This document shows, piece after piece, positions 1 to 11,013 of a stretch of DNA of 64,000 bases. Both the position numbers and the translations under genes were made by a program. Origin of the DNA: Cycas panzhihuaensis. Taxonomy: Eukaryota; Cycadophyta. The stretch covers positions 233,127,741-233,191,740 of the forward strand of contig CM041465.1 in the NCBI GenBank assembly GCA_023213395.1. Direction: 5' to 3'. The notes beneath the pieces were generated by a model. That model was not told the DNA's origin and made no database searches. It worked only from the letters and a program-made list of their open reading frames with translations. Position 1 is the stretch's first letter. Each line of letters begins with the position of its first letter.

Positions 1-1485
1 ATATGAATGTTTTATTAAGGGATTTGATAGATTTATGTTTTAGGATCCGTTTAAGATAAATCACATCAAATTTCATCCACTAGTTAGTGAGATCTATGCA
101 GTTTTCTCACAGTTGTTGATTTTGCCTACTCAACCCCACAAAGGACATTGCAAGGGCATTTCAGGTAGTTTTTTGGTATATTTTGGAGATGGTGAAGAAG
201 GTAAAGTTAATGTATGTATCAAAATACAACTTTTGACATATTTAAGTTCAGATTCTGAGACAGTGGATCTGGCAAGATTTTACTTTTGTGCTTTTTCAGG
301 CAAAACATTTTTTGTGCCTTTTTAGAAATCTGACTTCATAACTCAATCAGAAATAATATTCTGAACACTTTTTCCTTCTATCATAAATTCATATTTTATC
401 ATTTAGGCCTTCATAGTTGTAATTTTAAGAAAAACTTATCTATTTATTATTATTTATAAATTTTGTGAAAAAATCACAAAATAGGGCAAAATAGCATGCA
501 TATAGATTTTTAAAAATCAGCATTTTAGCGGAAAGTTGATCCGCTTTTTATCCCATTGTGGCTTTTGTATCAAAACTTGCAAAAACATATTTGGAAACAT
601 TGTACTAAAGCAAGGGAAACTTTATATCGGAAGCAACATCTGGTTCCCCTGCTAAATCTAACATGCTTTTTCTATTTGCACACATAGCATAAAGCATTAC
701 AAAAGCAGCAACAAAACCAAAACAAGCAAGCACATTTGGCAACTTTCCATTTCAGTTTTCAGTTATATGGAAACATCTTACATTATTCCTAAAAGGAATC
801 TCATCTGTATGATCTATACTGCCAGTTCTTAACTTATGCACACACTCACCTTGGTTGAAATAGACCAAGGTTGGCAGAAGTCCAGGCCCTAAGGGAGCTG
901 TGAGTTTCATACTAGGTCTAGTCTTAACCGAAATAGTGATGGAGGGATAGGTTAGCCATACCTACAACCTCCAATCAGGGATAGTCTTAATAACCACCTG
1001 GGAAAACTGAAAACTTTAATGCAAGATTAAAATTAACCCGGTCCAATATCCATCATAGCCGTGGGATACACAGTACCGTTTGACTCTTCGGAGGAAGTAT
1101 ATAGCTGCTCACTAGTGAACTGCGTGAGGACTAGGAGTACCTAAGCTCCACTATGACTTAGATTTCATCACCAAGCGCAGATGCAGGTATCGCGGGTAAA
1201 GGCCCTAATCGTATACTAGAAGCCTTAGGCATCGAAACCTCACCTACATTTGGACGTAAGTGAGAGGTTAGTGGCATGACATATCACCACTATTTGCCAA
1301 CTCTACATTAGGCCTCATTCTTGCATCATTACTTACACTCATTTTTCATATTTGTTGAAAATACTTAATCATTGCTTGCTTCTCATCATAGCATTCATTT
1401 CTACATCCCCGCTGCGCCAGGTGTATTAGCCACACGTGTAAGTGGCACATACTTCTATCATCTCTTCTACTTCTTCATCATCAAC
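1..1485 (+). other. Non-coding leader of copia A1
   Basis: This long stretch before gag has no usable reading frame. It is co-linear with the A2 leader (about 40150-41600, minus strand); for example, the segment ending in the wording tgagatctatgcagttttct near 90-110 has its counterpart near 41560-41590. The conserved leader is therefore a family feature and not flanking host DNA. The 70-aa open frame at 113-325 is not conserved as protein and is treated as chance. Confidence 0.75.
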
Positions 1486-2460
1486 ATGTCATCTCAATTC
1501 AAGTAGAATGTTAACTGCATATTAAAAGGCAAAGAAAATTGGGATCTATGGTTTACTCGAGTTAAAAATGCTATAAAGTATGAAGGCCTTTGGAGAACCC
1601 ATTTACAGCCTACACCTAGCATACCAGTAATAGCTACAACATCCGCTTCTAGTGGATCCACCCCACCAGCTCACAGAGATGTTGCAACCAAACTACAATG
1701 GGAGATAGATGATGAAAAGATTAGATGCGTAAATTACATTGGTTACTGATCACTCCTTGCACAACTTGATTAATGAAGAGTAACATGATACAGCCTGGAA
1801 GGTCTTTGAAGTTCTCAAGAAGAACTTTGATACCAAATCAGATTTAGAATTTGTTTATCTTGTTCTAAAAATGAACAAATTAAAAATGCAGAAGGGACAA
1901 GTTCATGAGACAATAAATCTCCTTTGACCAATCAAACAGGCAATTGATAAAGATTTTAAGACCCACTGTATCACTTGGACATTCTTGATCCAGTCTTGTC
2001 TACATGTTCCTGATTATAAAAACTTGCTTGGAAGTCTTCAATTTAGTGGAACATTGAAGACACTCAACTTTGAAGCACTTGCTGATAAGTTCATAGAATT
2101 TGACAAGACCTTTGATACGAACTTTGTAGCCTCTGACTCTCTTCTAGAAGCAGTATTTGAAATAGAAGAAGAAGTTTGCTACACAAGAAATCAAGGTCCC
2201 TCTCGTGGTAGAGGAAATAACCGAGCAAGAAGAAGAGGAAGAAATATGGGAAACCGTCCATAAGGTCAACCAAACCCTCAGTCACAACCTCGACAGTCTC
2301 AAGGCCAAGGGCCGCCTCAACAAAGAGCAAGACAGACAGGCCAAACTAGTACCTCTTCAGGGACTGGTAATCAAACTATCGTGTGTGATCGGTGTAACCG
2401 TAAAGGACACTTAGCAAAAGACTGCAGAACTGCCACTTATAAGTTGGCCAAGTTCCAACC
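1486..2460 (+). pseudogene. gag: copia A1 gag, degraded
   Basis: Gag forms the particle that packages element RNA. The ATG at 1486 is followed six codons later by TAG. The reading then resumes with a typical copia gag N-terminus (GKENWDLWFTRVKNAIKYEG). Several stops and frameshifts follow, around 1748-2000. An RG-rich basic segment lies near 2200-2260. The CCHC zinc knuckle is intact at 2384-2425 (C-x2-C-x4-H-x4-C, CDRCNRKGHLAKDC). A2 carries the same early TAG at the equivalent site, so the mother copy may already have had it, or the true start lies further on. The copy is not functional. Confidence 0.85.
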
Positions 2461-2679
2461 AAAACATGGAGCTCACACTGTTGAAGAAACTTGTGAATAA
2501 TCTTTTAGTGGTGCAGGTTTTGTACAATGACATTTTCAAAGAATTGAGGGATCTTCAGCATCAAATGCCATTGATCAACCAAAGAGATACTTTGAAGCTT
2601 GATGTGGATATATCACTTGTGAATTCCCTTCACCAATGCCAAGCCCTATTGAAATTGCCAATAGTGTGGCTTCAATCGA

Positions 2680-2964
2680 TGGACAATGGATCATGGACAC
2701 AGGAGCAACTCAATATATGACGTGCAATCGCAGTCTATATTAGACATTTGACTCAAATGTTCGAGGAGTTGTTCACATGGCTGATAAATCACAACAACCT
2801 GTTGAAAGAATTAGTAACATTTGCCTGAAACTCCTAGGCATAGAAGATTTTACATTGCTTGATGTCTTATACATACCCAATCTAAAACAAAACCTAGTCT
2901 CCTTATCCACACTTGTTTCTCATGGATTTGATCTGAGTGTAACCGCAAATGACCAGACTCTCTA
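2680..2964 (+). pseudogene. copia A1 aspartic protease segment
   Basis: This is a retroviral-type aspartic protease, which cuts the Gag-Pol polyprotein. The active-site motif WIMDTGATQYM is preserved, with the catalytic Asp codon at 2696-2698. It is followed by the usual copia protease sequence ending in a DVLYIPNLKQNLVSL block near 2860-2910. One in-frame stop lies near 2741 and another ends the stretch at 2964. In A2 the DTGA motif itself has been deleted, so A1 is the better preserved copy here. Confidence 0.85.
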
Positions 2965-3109
2965 GATCATTCACCCTCCGACTAATCAAATGGTTTTGAC
3001 TAGACATCTCTTTGGCAAACTCTTTTGACTGAATGGCTCTCCATCTTTTGAAGCCCATTGTGCCCAAAGTCCTGGTGCTGATGAAGAATTTGCATTTAAT
3101 TCCATCTTG

Positions 3110-4062
3110 ACCCATTCAGCGTTGTCACCAGAAGCTCTTTGGCATGCTCTCATGGGCCATGTTCACATTGATGGACTTAGAGATCTTTCTAACACTCTTC
3201 CAAATCTTTCAAAGTTCTCCTCTAAGCCCTTTAAATATGAAGCTTGTATCATTGCCAAATCTCATTGACAACCCTTTTTCAAAAGTCAGTGGAAATCGAA
3301 CCATCCATTACAATTGGTACACTCTAATTTATGTGGGACAATGCCCATTCCTTCACTGAAGGGTAAGTTATATTACATATCTTTCAGTGATGATTTCACT
3401 AGAAAAGTATGGGTAGCTTTTCTACACAAGAAAGATAAAGCCTTCTGTGTATTCAAAGAATTTAAAGCCCTAACTGAAAAAGAGTCAGGTTATCAACTCA
3501 AATGTCTTCAAACTGATAATAGAGGTGAATATACCTCACATGAGTTCAAAAACTACCTTCGAAACAATGGCATCAAGCATCAAACAATAGTAGCAGGTAC
3601 CCCACAACAAAATGGAGTTGCCGAGCACCTAAACAGGACAATCATAAACATGGATCGGGCTATGTTGATATACAAAAATGTACCTTCCTACCTATGGGAT
3701 GAAGCTATCTGGACATTTCTTTATTGTATCAATGTTGTTAGCCCATCAAAGGAAGTACAATCACCTAATGAAAAGTGGTCAGGACAAGCCCCCATTGTTC
3801 ACTACTTCAAAATTTTTGGCTCTACATGCTATGCCCATATTTTGGATGTAGATCGAAATAAACTCCAGCCAAGGGCACTTAAAGGTATTTTTGTTGGATA
3901 CCCTATAGATAAGAAAGGGTATAAGGTCTTTATACCTTTACAATGAAAAATTATCATTACCAGAGATGTCATTTTTGTGGAGACAGAGGATCGGTTAGTT
4001 AAACTAGACTCCAAAGTACCCTCATGCCACTATAATCATGTTATCAAGTATGATATTTAGAT
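3110..4062 (+). pseudogene. copia A1 integrase
   Basis: Integrase inserts the cDNA into the genome. A GAG-pre-integrase/zinc-binding part (LWHALMGHVH ... ACIIAKSH) is frameshifted near 3240-3310. It runs into an open stretch of 210 codons at 3314-3946. In the catalytic core the first acidic residue, normally HSD or HTD, is Asn here (VHSNLCG). The second Asp (LQTDNRGEY) and the Glu (NGVAEHLNRT) are kept. The end shows the family block KGIFVGYPIDKKGYKVF. A2 has the same Asp-to-Asn change. The D-to-N change should abolish catalysis. Confidence 0.9.
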
Positions 4063-4079
4063 TTTAAAATTTGAGGGGG

Positions 4080-4500
4080 GGACAGACATAAATTACTCTA
4101 AATATTGGAAGCTGACAATAGAGTCTCGGAGGATATAAGTTGTGACTTTGAACCGATGAGTGCACATCCAGCACCATCCTTTGAAGATAGCAGAGTTAAC
4201 AAAGGCAAAGCCATTATAGAAGAACCATCTTCTCTACCTTCAGTTGACAAAGGCAAAACAGTGGTAGAAGGACCATCTTCCTCACGTGCATCAACATCCT
4301 CCTAAAAAAATAATCATTTTTATGAACAAAATGAGAACCAAGAAGTTGAGGAAATGAGGACCTCATTCCCAACTCGAGAATCTCGAGAAGCCTGCCAACT
4401 AAATAAAGATAAACAACCAGATGATGTGGGCAAAACTGGCATTCGAAGTGCCCATGGAGCAAGGATGTAGGAATCATTATATACTAAGCATGAACCGACA
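4080..4500 (+). pseudogene. copia A1 integrase-RT linker
   Basis: This is the low-complexity, serine- and charge-rich spacer of Pol between integrase and reverse transcriptase. A repeated module, a KGKxxxEEPSS-like segment, occurs twice at about 4200-4300. The same two-fold module occurs in A2 (37405-37632, minus strand), so the spacer is conserved in the family. It has no catalytic role. Confidence 0.6.
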
Positions 4501-4504
4501 GAAC

Positions 4505-5480
4505 TGCACCTTACTCTTAATGAAGAGCCCCTAACGTACCAAGAAGCTGTAAAACATACAGCTTGGAGAAATGCCATGAATGAAGAGTACCAATCTCTTA
4601 TCAAGAACGGTACATGGGAGCCCGTTGATCTACCACTTGGAAGAAAGGTAGTTCAAAACAAATGGGTGTTCAAAAACAAATATAGATCAGACGACACCCT
4701 TGAAAAACACAAGGCGAGGTTGGTTGCTAAATGATTTACACAAAGGGAAAGCATCGACTACACTGAAGTTTTTGCACCTACAACCAAGTGGTTTACAATT
4801 AGAACTCTTGTGGCCTTGGCTGCTCAACAGGGTTGGAAAATCCACCAACTCAATATTAAGACCATGTTTCTTAATGGAGATCTTGAAGAAGAAATTTATA
4901 TGGCTCAGTTAGAAGGATATGAGATCGAAGGTCAAGAACATAAGGTTTGCAGGCTCAGAAGTCCTTTTATGGTCTTAAACAAGCCCCTCGTGCTTGGTTT
5001 ACCAAGTTGTCTGAAAGAATAAGGCAACTTGGATATGAGGTTTGTAACTACCAAGATATTGATGCAACATTGTTCATCAAGCGCCATAAGGATAAAGTCA
5101 CTTATCTCATAATCTTTGTGGATGACATGCTAGTAACGGGTAATAGTGAATAGGGCAATAAGTCAGCTAAAAAAGGACCTTAGCAAAACGTTCGAATTGT
5201 TTGACCTCGGTTTGATGAAATATTACTTAGGAATTGAAGTAACACAAAAGAATAGAAACATTTTTCTCTCCCAAGAAAAATACATCAACGATCTTCTAAC
5301 AAAGTTTCATTTAGAATATGCTCAACCAATGATGTTACCTATATGGACCCTAATACCAAACTCTCAACTGAAGGTGACACTAGGGAGGCAGACACAACAC
5401 TCTACAGGAAACTTGTAGGTAGTCTCATCTACACTATCAATACAAGGCCAGATATTGCACACTCTGTTGGCATTCTTGCT
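4505..5480 (+). pseudogene. copia A1 reverse transcriptase
   Basis: This is copia-type RT (RVT_2 family). Recognisable blocks in order are EEYQSLIKNGTWEPVDLP, NKWVFKNKYRSD, KARLVAK followed by a stop, IHQLNIKTMFLNGDLEEEIY, SFYGLKQAPRAWFTKL and LIIFVDDMLVTGNSE, then a stop. The first active-site Asp is Asn here (QLNIK, normally QLDVK). The FVDD box at about 5115-5130 is intact. Frameshifts lie near 4950, 5150 and 5330. The TAG directly after GNSE is also present in A2. Confidence 0.92.
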
Positions 5481-5522
5481 CGTTACATGACAAATCCTAA
5501 GTAGAATCATTGGCAGGCAGCA

Positions 5523-6071
5523 GTGCAAGTGTTGAGATACCTTAAGACGACTAGCAAATATGGTTTGTTGTATGAACCTAATTCAGACTTCAAGCTTTCT
5601 GCATACACAAACTCAGACTTTGTAGGAGATAAAGATACAAGAAGATCTACGTCTGGGTATGTAACGTTTTTTAGAACAACACCAATATTATGGAGATCCA
5701 GACGACATAAGATAATTGCACATTCAACTACCAAAGCTGAATACATTGCTTCTTCTAAGACCAACAAGGAGGTGATATGGCTTAGAAAATTATTGGAAAC
5801 ATTGAATATCACCCAAACAAGTCCTATCAGTCTTTATGTGGATAATCAATTAGCAATCTGCATGGCAAAAAATCCTGTATTTCATGATCGTACCAAACAC
5901 ACAAGTACGAAAGTCCACAAGATTAGAGAACTTATTCATGACGACACAATTCAACTGGAATACTGCCTCACAGTAGATCAAGTGGCTGACATTTTCACCA
6001 AACTGTTGCAAAATGTGAAGTTTGAACAGTTCCGAAGGCAGCTCGGCCTTAGGGTCTCTATCTTCGATTGA
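5523..6071 (+). pseudogene. copia A1 RNase H, 182 open codons
   Basis: This is the C-terminal RNase H domain of copia Pol, which removes the RNA strand during cDNA synthesis. It is the longest undamaged part of A1. Diagnostic blocks are YLKTTSKYGLLYEP, SDFVGDKDTRRSTSGYV (first Asp), STTKAEYIA (Glu), LYVDNQLAICMAKNP (Asp), and the terminal DIFTKLLQ ... FRRQLGL block. The ATG is only an internal Met of the polyprotein. All catalytic acids appear present, although the protein could only be made as part of the broken polyprotein. Confidence 0.92.
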
Positions 6072-6100
6072 TCAATGAAGATGGCAACAGGATTATTATA

Positions 6101-6208
6101 CTCTATTCTCTTCATGAAAACTCCTTGTGGCGTGGAAGAATAAGAGTAAGTTTCTGCTCTATCTTGTTTGTGAAAACCCCATGTGGGCACGGAAGAATAA
6201 GGGTTGTA
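6101..6208 (+). repeat. Two-copy tandem repeat in the copia A 3' untranslated region
   Basis: Two imperfect units of about 52-56 bp, 6101-6156 and 6157-6208, each run from ctctat through tgtgaaaac-like and ggaagaataag. The same two-unit structure is visible in A2 at about 35510-35620 on the minus strand. The duplication therefore predates both insertions. Confidence 0.75.
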
Positions 6209-6506
6209 CTAGTTTTGGAAAATCAGAACTTATAAAAACCCAAAAGGGCATAGGGGATGACCAAATGGTATATGGAGACTTAGCAGATTAAGTTGCACAT
6301 TTAAGCTGCTTGGCTATCAAGCTACATCAAAGAGCCACCTTAGCCATTTTGATTTATAAAAGGGGCTATAGATCTTAGAAAGTTCGTGGGTTCTTATTCC
6401 CCATGAGGTTTTCCCACAAAAGTGTCATTTAGAATTTTAATGTAATAATGAGGCTCAAATGAAGACCTCATAGAATAAATTTTATTAAAAATGACCTTCC
6501 ACGATT

Positions 6507-6518
6507 AAGAGGGGGGAT
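6507..6518 (+). other. Polypurine tract of copia A1
   Basis: The purine run aagagggggga lies directly before the 3' LTR. It is the expected primer for plus-strand DNA synthesis. A2 has the matching tract aagggaggga on the minus strand at about 35197-35208. Confidence 0.88.
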
Positions 6519-6829
6519 TGAAAGAGGTTAATGTATCAAAGTCATTTGTATAAATTAATTATGTGACCTTAGGATATATTGTTAGCATTAGTCTCTTAAT
6601 GAAATGCACTTTATGTGCATTTAGATGTAATTTCGGGTTCATATCATTAGGCGGGAAAATCTTAACCCTAATACTTACCCTCAATAATAAAAGATGAAAT
6701 CTCAAGGAGGGAGTAATTATTCATTCTCACCTCCAAGTTTGTTCTCATATCTTGTTTCATCTCTTTTTCATTCTCCATTGTTATTGTGTGCATATGAGTG
6801 ATTTATTTCCTAAATCCATCATTCATTCA
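6519..6829 (+). repeat. 3' LTR of copia A1 (311 bp)
   Basis: The LTR starts tgaaagaggttaatgtatca after the polypurine tract and ends catcattcattca. It aligns over its whole length with both 312-bp LTRs of A2 (34885-35196 and 42113-42424), which fixes both ends. It contains an AATAAA-rich stretch followed by a CTCAAGGAGGGAG block near 6680-6715 that is conserved in all three LTRs. The flanking 5-bp target duplication cannot be checked because the left end is outside the window. Confidence 0.93.
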
Positions 6830-6835
6830 TGTTCT

Positions 6836-6921
6836 TGTCACGGGTTGCCGTTACACCAAAAGTTCCAGGATGATTCGGGAAGAGAACTTCCTCGTGATAG
6901 TTAGCGTCACGCGCTCCAACA
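6836..6921 (-). repeat. TRIM 3' LTR (86 bp)
   Basis: This is the left copy on the plus map. It differs from the other LTR at about 11 of 86 positions by hand alignment, mostly transitions, which indicates an old insertion. Confidence 0.85.
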
Positions 6922-7059
6922 CTCTCCCGTCACGAGGAGTCGGTTGTACCTACATGGCATGCATGTCTACCACGATGTTCCTCGGCGCCACCCCCAACAC
7001 CTTCACGTATCTCCGAGTGCGCTACCGCAGTATATAGAATTGGTTTTGAACCCTGGTCA

Positions 7060-7070
7060 CTCTGATTCTA
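7060..7070 (-). other. TRIM primer-binding site
   Basis: On the minus strand this reads TAGAATCAGAG, two bases after the 5' LTR. It differs from the usual plant TGGTATCAGAG (initiator Met tRNA) at two positions. A box-B-like GGTTCAAAACC follows, as in an extended match to the tRNA 3' half. Confidence 0.75.
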
Positions 7071-7072
7071 CT

Positions 7073-7158
7073 TGTCACGGATTGTTGTTACACCAAAAGT
7101 CTAAGAGTGATTTGGGAAGAGGACTTCCTCGTGATAGTTAGCATCACGCGCTCCAACA
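7073..7158 (-). repeat. TRIM 5' LTR (86 bp)
   Basis: This is the right copy on the plus map, identical in length to 6836-6921. Both copies share the gatagttagc and cacgcgctccaaca segments, and their ends are TG...CA on the minus strand. Confidence 0.85.
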
Positions 7159-10100
7159 CTACCAATATGCAAAGAACCGTGCCTTAATTTCTTCTTTCTC
7201 CATGAGTCTTTTAATTTTTACTAGATTGCAGAAAAGGGCCAAAGTGATCAGATGGGTTCGCAACCCCATCATATTGCAAACTATTAAATACTCCATAATT
7301 TTGAACTATAACATAAGGTAATGAATGTTGTGTACCTTGCCCTGTTCCCCTAAATGATGGGGGCAGTGGTGCCGGAAGTAAAATTATTTTATACAAAAGG
7401 TTTCTCTAATCTATACAAGGTGAATAACCTGGAGTAACAATTCTTAAATTCCATCAACCACTGTTGGTATCAGATGGTAATATTTTTCTCAAATTCTGCT
7501 ATCAATTGTGGCTAAGGTCTTTGTTTGTGTGTTTTTCTGGCACAACATTTTCTCTCTTTTTGCCCAACTCTACTACAACAATTTCAAGGACACCAAGATG
7601 TTCCCTCAATAACTAGTGGCACAACGACCCACAAATTGGAATATTCCAAAAAGTATATCAAAATAGAGGAAATATGCATGAAACAAAAGAAAACTCAAAC
7701 CATTCATTAGGATCCTTCGCAACACAAGTTGTGGTCTCAAAATATCAATTCCATTTATTAACAGGAAAGGAAGATTCTTTGTCCAATGATGTCACTATTG
7801 GACAAGCATTCTTCCAACTATAGGCAAGTAGTATGCCAGACTTGTGCCAATATAAGAGACAAACACAACTGGAATGAGTACATCATATATTCTCTGTTAC
7901 ATCTATTCTTAATAATTCCAACTACCTGGCTATAACTATCTGACCTATAATTGTAATGCAACATAATAGTTACAAAAAGGTAACTACGATCACATCGGTT
8001 TCTACAACACCTGTTTGTAGTCTTCAAGTCATGGCTATAGTCACTGGTAAATTCATAGTCATAAGCACAGATCCCAGCAAAAGGAGTTGCAGTTCCAGGC
8101 ACTGATCGCAGGCAGAGTTGCAGTTGCAGTGTAGATTCCAGGCGTGTTGTAGCTGCAAATGCATGTACCAAAATCCCTGCATACGGTAAGTTAGAACAAT
8201 TTTCAGGAAGGCATGTAAGGAAACAGTTCACTCCTCTTTCTGCTTATGGGTTGGTGATGGAGATATCGTTAATAGGATGGGTGTCACTCTAGAGCCTTGT
8301 GGTAAAAAGAGAGGTACATTGGACAAAGAGGTCTCTGACATGAAATCTACAATTAATGTTGTCTTGTAGGAGATGGTAAGCAACTAGTCCTGAAGCTGAG
8401 GCAAAGTGTCAACAATCTCCTGTGAGGTATATAGCTTAGCAGAAAGCACCGTTTTACTTATTAAGGTTGATAATGGCGTCATAATATGCTTTTGAAGGAA
8501 GGATTGCTCTTCTTGGCGCAATTACAACTATACTGCCCATAACAAAATTAACTGAAGAATTGGAATTATTAGTGTAGATCCCTTGTAGAGGGCAATGCCA
8601 GATGCTGGTATCTATGGCAAAGCCCCTATAGTTAAAGGTGGCAAGCGGAGAGGAACATTACTGAGACGAGCTCGCTATGTACTTGCCTACCGGTTCATCT
8701 CCTGTTGAATCTTCACCATCTGCTGAAACTTCTGTATTATATTATTTATCATTTACAGTCGTTATTTGTCCATCTTCTCTAAGTTACATCGAGATAATCA
8801 ACATTGGATCTGAAGTGCTTAGATGAGACATAATGTCTATCTAGCAACAAGAACTGATCAGATGGTGAGATCTACCAAGGTATTAGATGATGAGGATGTG
8901 CCTACCTTCAATGTTGGGAATTATTATTACAGGTAATGTTAACACTGGTTGATGCTAGTGAACTGTTTCTGCTAAAACGCTAATGCATATGCCAATGTTT
9001 TTAATTGTTTTAACAGTTTAACCCTAAGTCTTGGCATTTTTAAAGATCTCCTTATTGAGTAGAACAAATTCTTGTTTTTCTTATAATATAATTAGAGAGT
9101 AGAAAATATTTAATATGAGTTACAAAGAATTTTAAGTGGCTTATAATTTTTCTAGTCACTTAGTTGTCCTCCTTGCTGCAATTTAAAATCAACAAAATAA
9201 TAAAATCCTTTCTTTTTTTTTAAAGGTTCTAACCTCTCTCAATTTTAAAAAAGTATTATTTTCTTATTTTTGATATTCTAAATAACTTAAAAAGAGTAAA
9301 ATGCTGCCATTAAGATTTTTTGCTACACCATTGGTCACTTTTGTAGAAAGAGATTTTGGTGTAGGTTGAGGTGTTGTTTACCATGAGATGCTCCAACAAA
9401 AGGAAGTCAAACCTAGAATTTTTTAAGGTTATGTTTATTAATCTAGCATTTGCATTATTTGGTGCCCTTCTAGTTAGGAGTCTAGATGAAGATAGTGAGA
9501 GGGAAACATTTCCCTGTGCTCTTGATTAGGCCAATGCCATCTAAATCCCTACAAGTTTCCAAGTCAAATTTGAAGAACTAAGATGGGTTACTAAGTTGTA
9601 CACGTTAAATGTATTAGGAATGGGTACCATTAGATGGTAGAGGTTTAAATGCCAAACGTTCATTGAAAGCAACACTCCAAATTGGAGACAATAGATGCCT
9701 ATACTTTTCCTTTTCTTTTTGGCAAAAACATGTGGATTTTGGCATATTTATTGGTGATATCATTCTTTTCTAGAACAACAAATCAACCCTCATCACTCTC
9801 TATATTGGCTCAAGCATATTAATTGCTTTTGATGTCTATTTTATGAACTTAGGAATAATTCAAATAATCAAATCATAATCATGGTCATGGCCTAATCAAA
9901 GTTTGGTGCAAAGGTTGAGAAATCACTAGAAAACTAATGCAAATCAAATGATGAAATATGTAGAAAACCACAAGTACTACACAGATGAAGTAATATAAGT
10001 GATAAAATATTAGTTAGTTTGTTGAGTTAACTAAGGTAGTTGGTTGTCAAAATAGTTTTTTGTTTTTAGTCATTAAACCACCATCATCTTAAATAGAAAG

Positions 10101-11013
10101 GAGCACTCATACTATATGTGGATAATTGTCTGGAGATAATATAAAAGTATTGTTCTTCCACATTCCATCTCTTCTCCAATCCTTTTTAATTTTATTCCTA
10201 ATTACTCATCTATGTATGAACAAGTCTTAATCACCATAGGCTCTCCTATCCTACTTCTACAATTTTTTAGGCTCTTAGAACAACAAAACATTCACCAAGG
10301 TGCATAACATTACTATTCTAATCCACATGCCACAATTTCCACCCCAAAAAGTCACACAAGTTACATGAAATATCTATAAGGAATATCTGCATTAGAGAGG
10401 AATGGCCCCAGAACAATCTTGAAACCATTATCATTTTAGAATCTCTTTATCTATTTTTCTTTCTCTTCTTCCATTGATGTTTCTATCATTTTTCTGTGCA
10501 TTTCATCTTATTCCATCTATTTCTTATCATATTCTATCCTTTTTTGAGTTATGCCATTTCCCTCTTTTTCCATTCATTTATAGTTTTTTCATGCTCTTCA
10601 TTTCTTGAGAGTTGTTTTGGTCCATTTATGGATTAAGCAAAGGATACGATGCCAGAGTTGAGATCCATTTTGAATAGTTAACATTGTATGGATTCATATT
10701 TATGTCTTAATTGTTTTGTAATCACATGTGACTTGCATAATAGGTAAATTCTTCTGTTGTCTTAACCTTTTATGTTCTCATTATGATTTTTGTTTGCATA
10801 CGCATGTGTGGTTAGTTTAGTAAACCCATTCTTCTCATAAAGATGCCTTAGGTTTAGAATTGTTATTATTTGCTTCTTACTTCATTCTACCAAGGACTCG
10901 ATCTATAATATGAGCCAAAATGGTTTTGAGAAAATAATTATATGCAAGCTTTTAAAATATAATTTTATGGAGTACAAACATATATTTCAATGCCAAAATC
11001 ATGCATGTAAATG
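7159..11013. other. Unassigned block without a recognised gene or element
   Basis: I see no copia, gypsy or LINE protein motif here on either strand. Short open frames exist at 7211-7396 and 7818-8231 on the minus strand (61 and 137 codons), but neither resembles a family I know. At 8230-8700 (+) the broken frame twice shows a similar phrase, GKKRGTL and GGKRRGTL. Part 7160-8750 looks less AT-rich than its surroundings. This could be a relic of host sequence or of an unknown repeat. From 9000 on it is plain AT-rich DNA. Confidence 0.4.

Larger units (their letters stand above)
1..6829 (+). mobile_element. Ty1/copia retrotransposon, family A copy 1 (A1), 5' end outside window
   Basis: This is a copia element in the order gag, protease, integrase, RT, RNase H, which defines Ty1/copia. 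It ends in a polypurine tract and a 311-bp 3' LTR. Comparison with the complete second copy (A2, minus strand, 34885-42424, 7540 bp) aligns position 100 here with about 41590 there. The 5' LTR and primer site should therefore lie roughly 0.7 kb to the left of the window. The open reading frame is broken by several stops and frameshifts, so the copy is dead. Three of its inactivating changes are shared with A2. Confidence 0.93.
6836..7158 (-). mobile_element. TRIM (terminal-repeat retrotransposon in miniature), 323 bp
   Basis: Two direct repeats of exactly 86 bp flank a 151-bp core with no coding capacity. Read on the minus strand, each repeat starts TGTTGG and ends GTGACA, so it has TG...CA ends like an LTR. 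The core begins AG then TAGAATCAGAG, a form of the initiator-Met-tRNA primer site. It ends in a purine-rich GACGGGAGAG before the second repeat. Total size, LTR size, primer site and lack of genes match the TRIM/SMART class, which relies on other elements for its proteins. No clear target duplication is seen; the left neighbour is the A1 LTR only 6 bp away. Confidence 0.85.

Noticed and set aside
3829-4014. Minus-strand frames opposite copia pol genes (for example 3829-4014, 4214-4604, 5507-5812)
   Set aside because: They are shadows of the pol frame, with no conservation in A2 and no recognisable motif.
5146-5160. In-frame TAG codons at Gln positions as possible stop-codon recoding
   Set aside because: Other frameshifts, deletions and lost catalytic residues in the same copies show plain decay. 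C-to-T change at methylated CAG is enough.
7818-8231. A 137-codon minus-strand frame as a Cys-rich secreted protein
   Set aside because: The composition follows the local sequence. There is no signal peptide, no family match that I recognise and no neighbouring gene structure.
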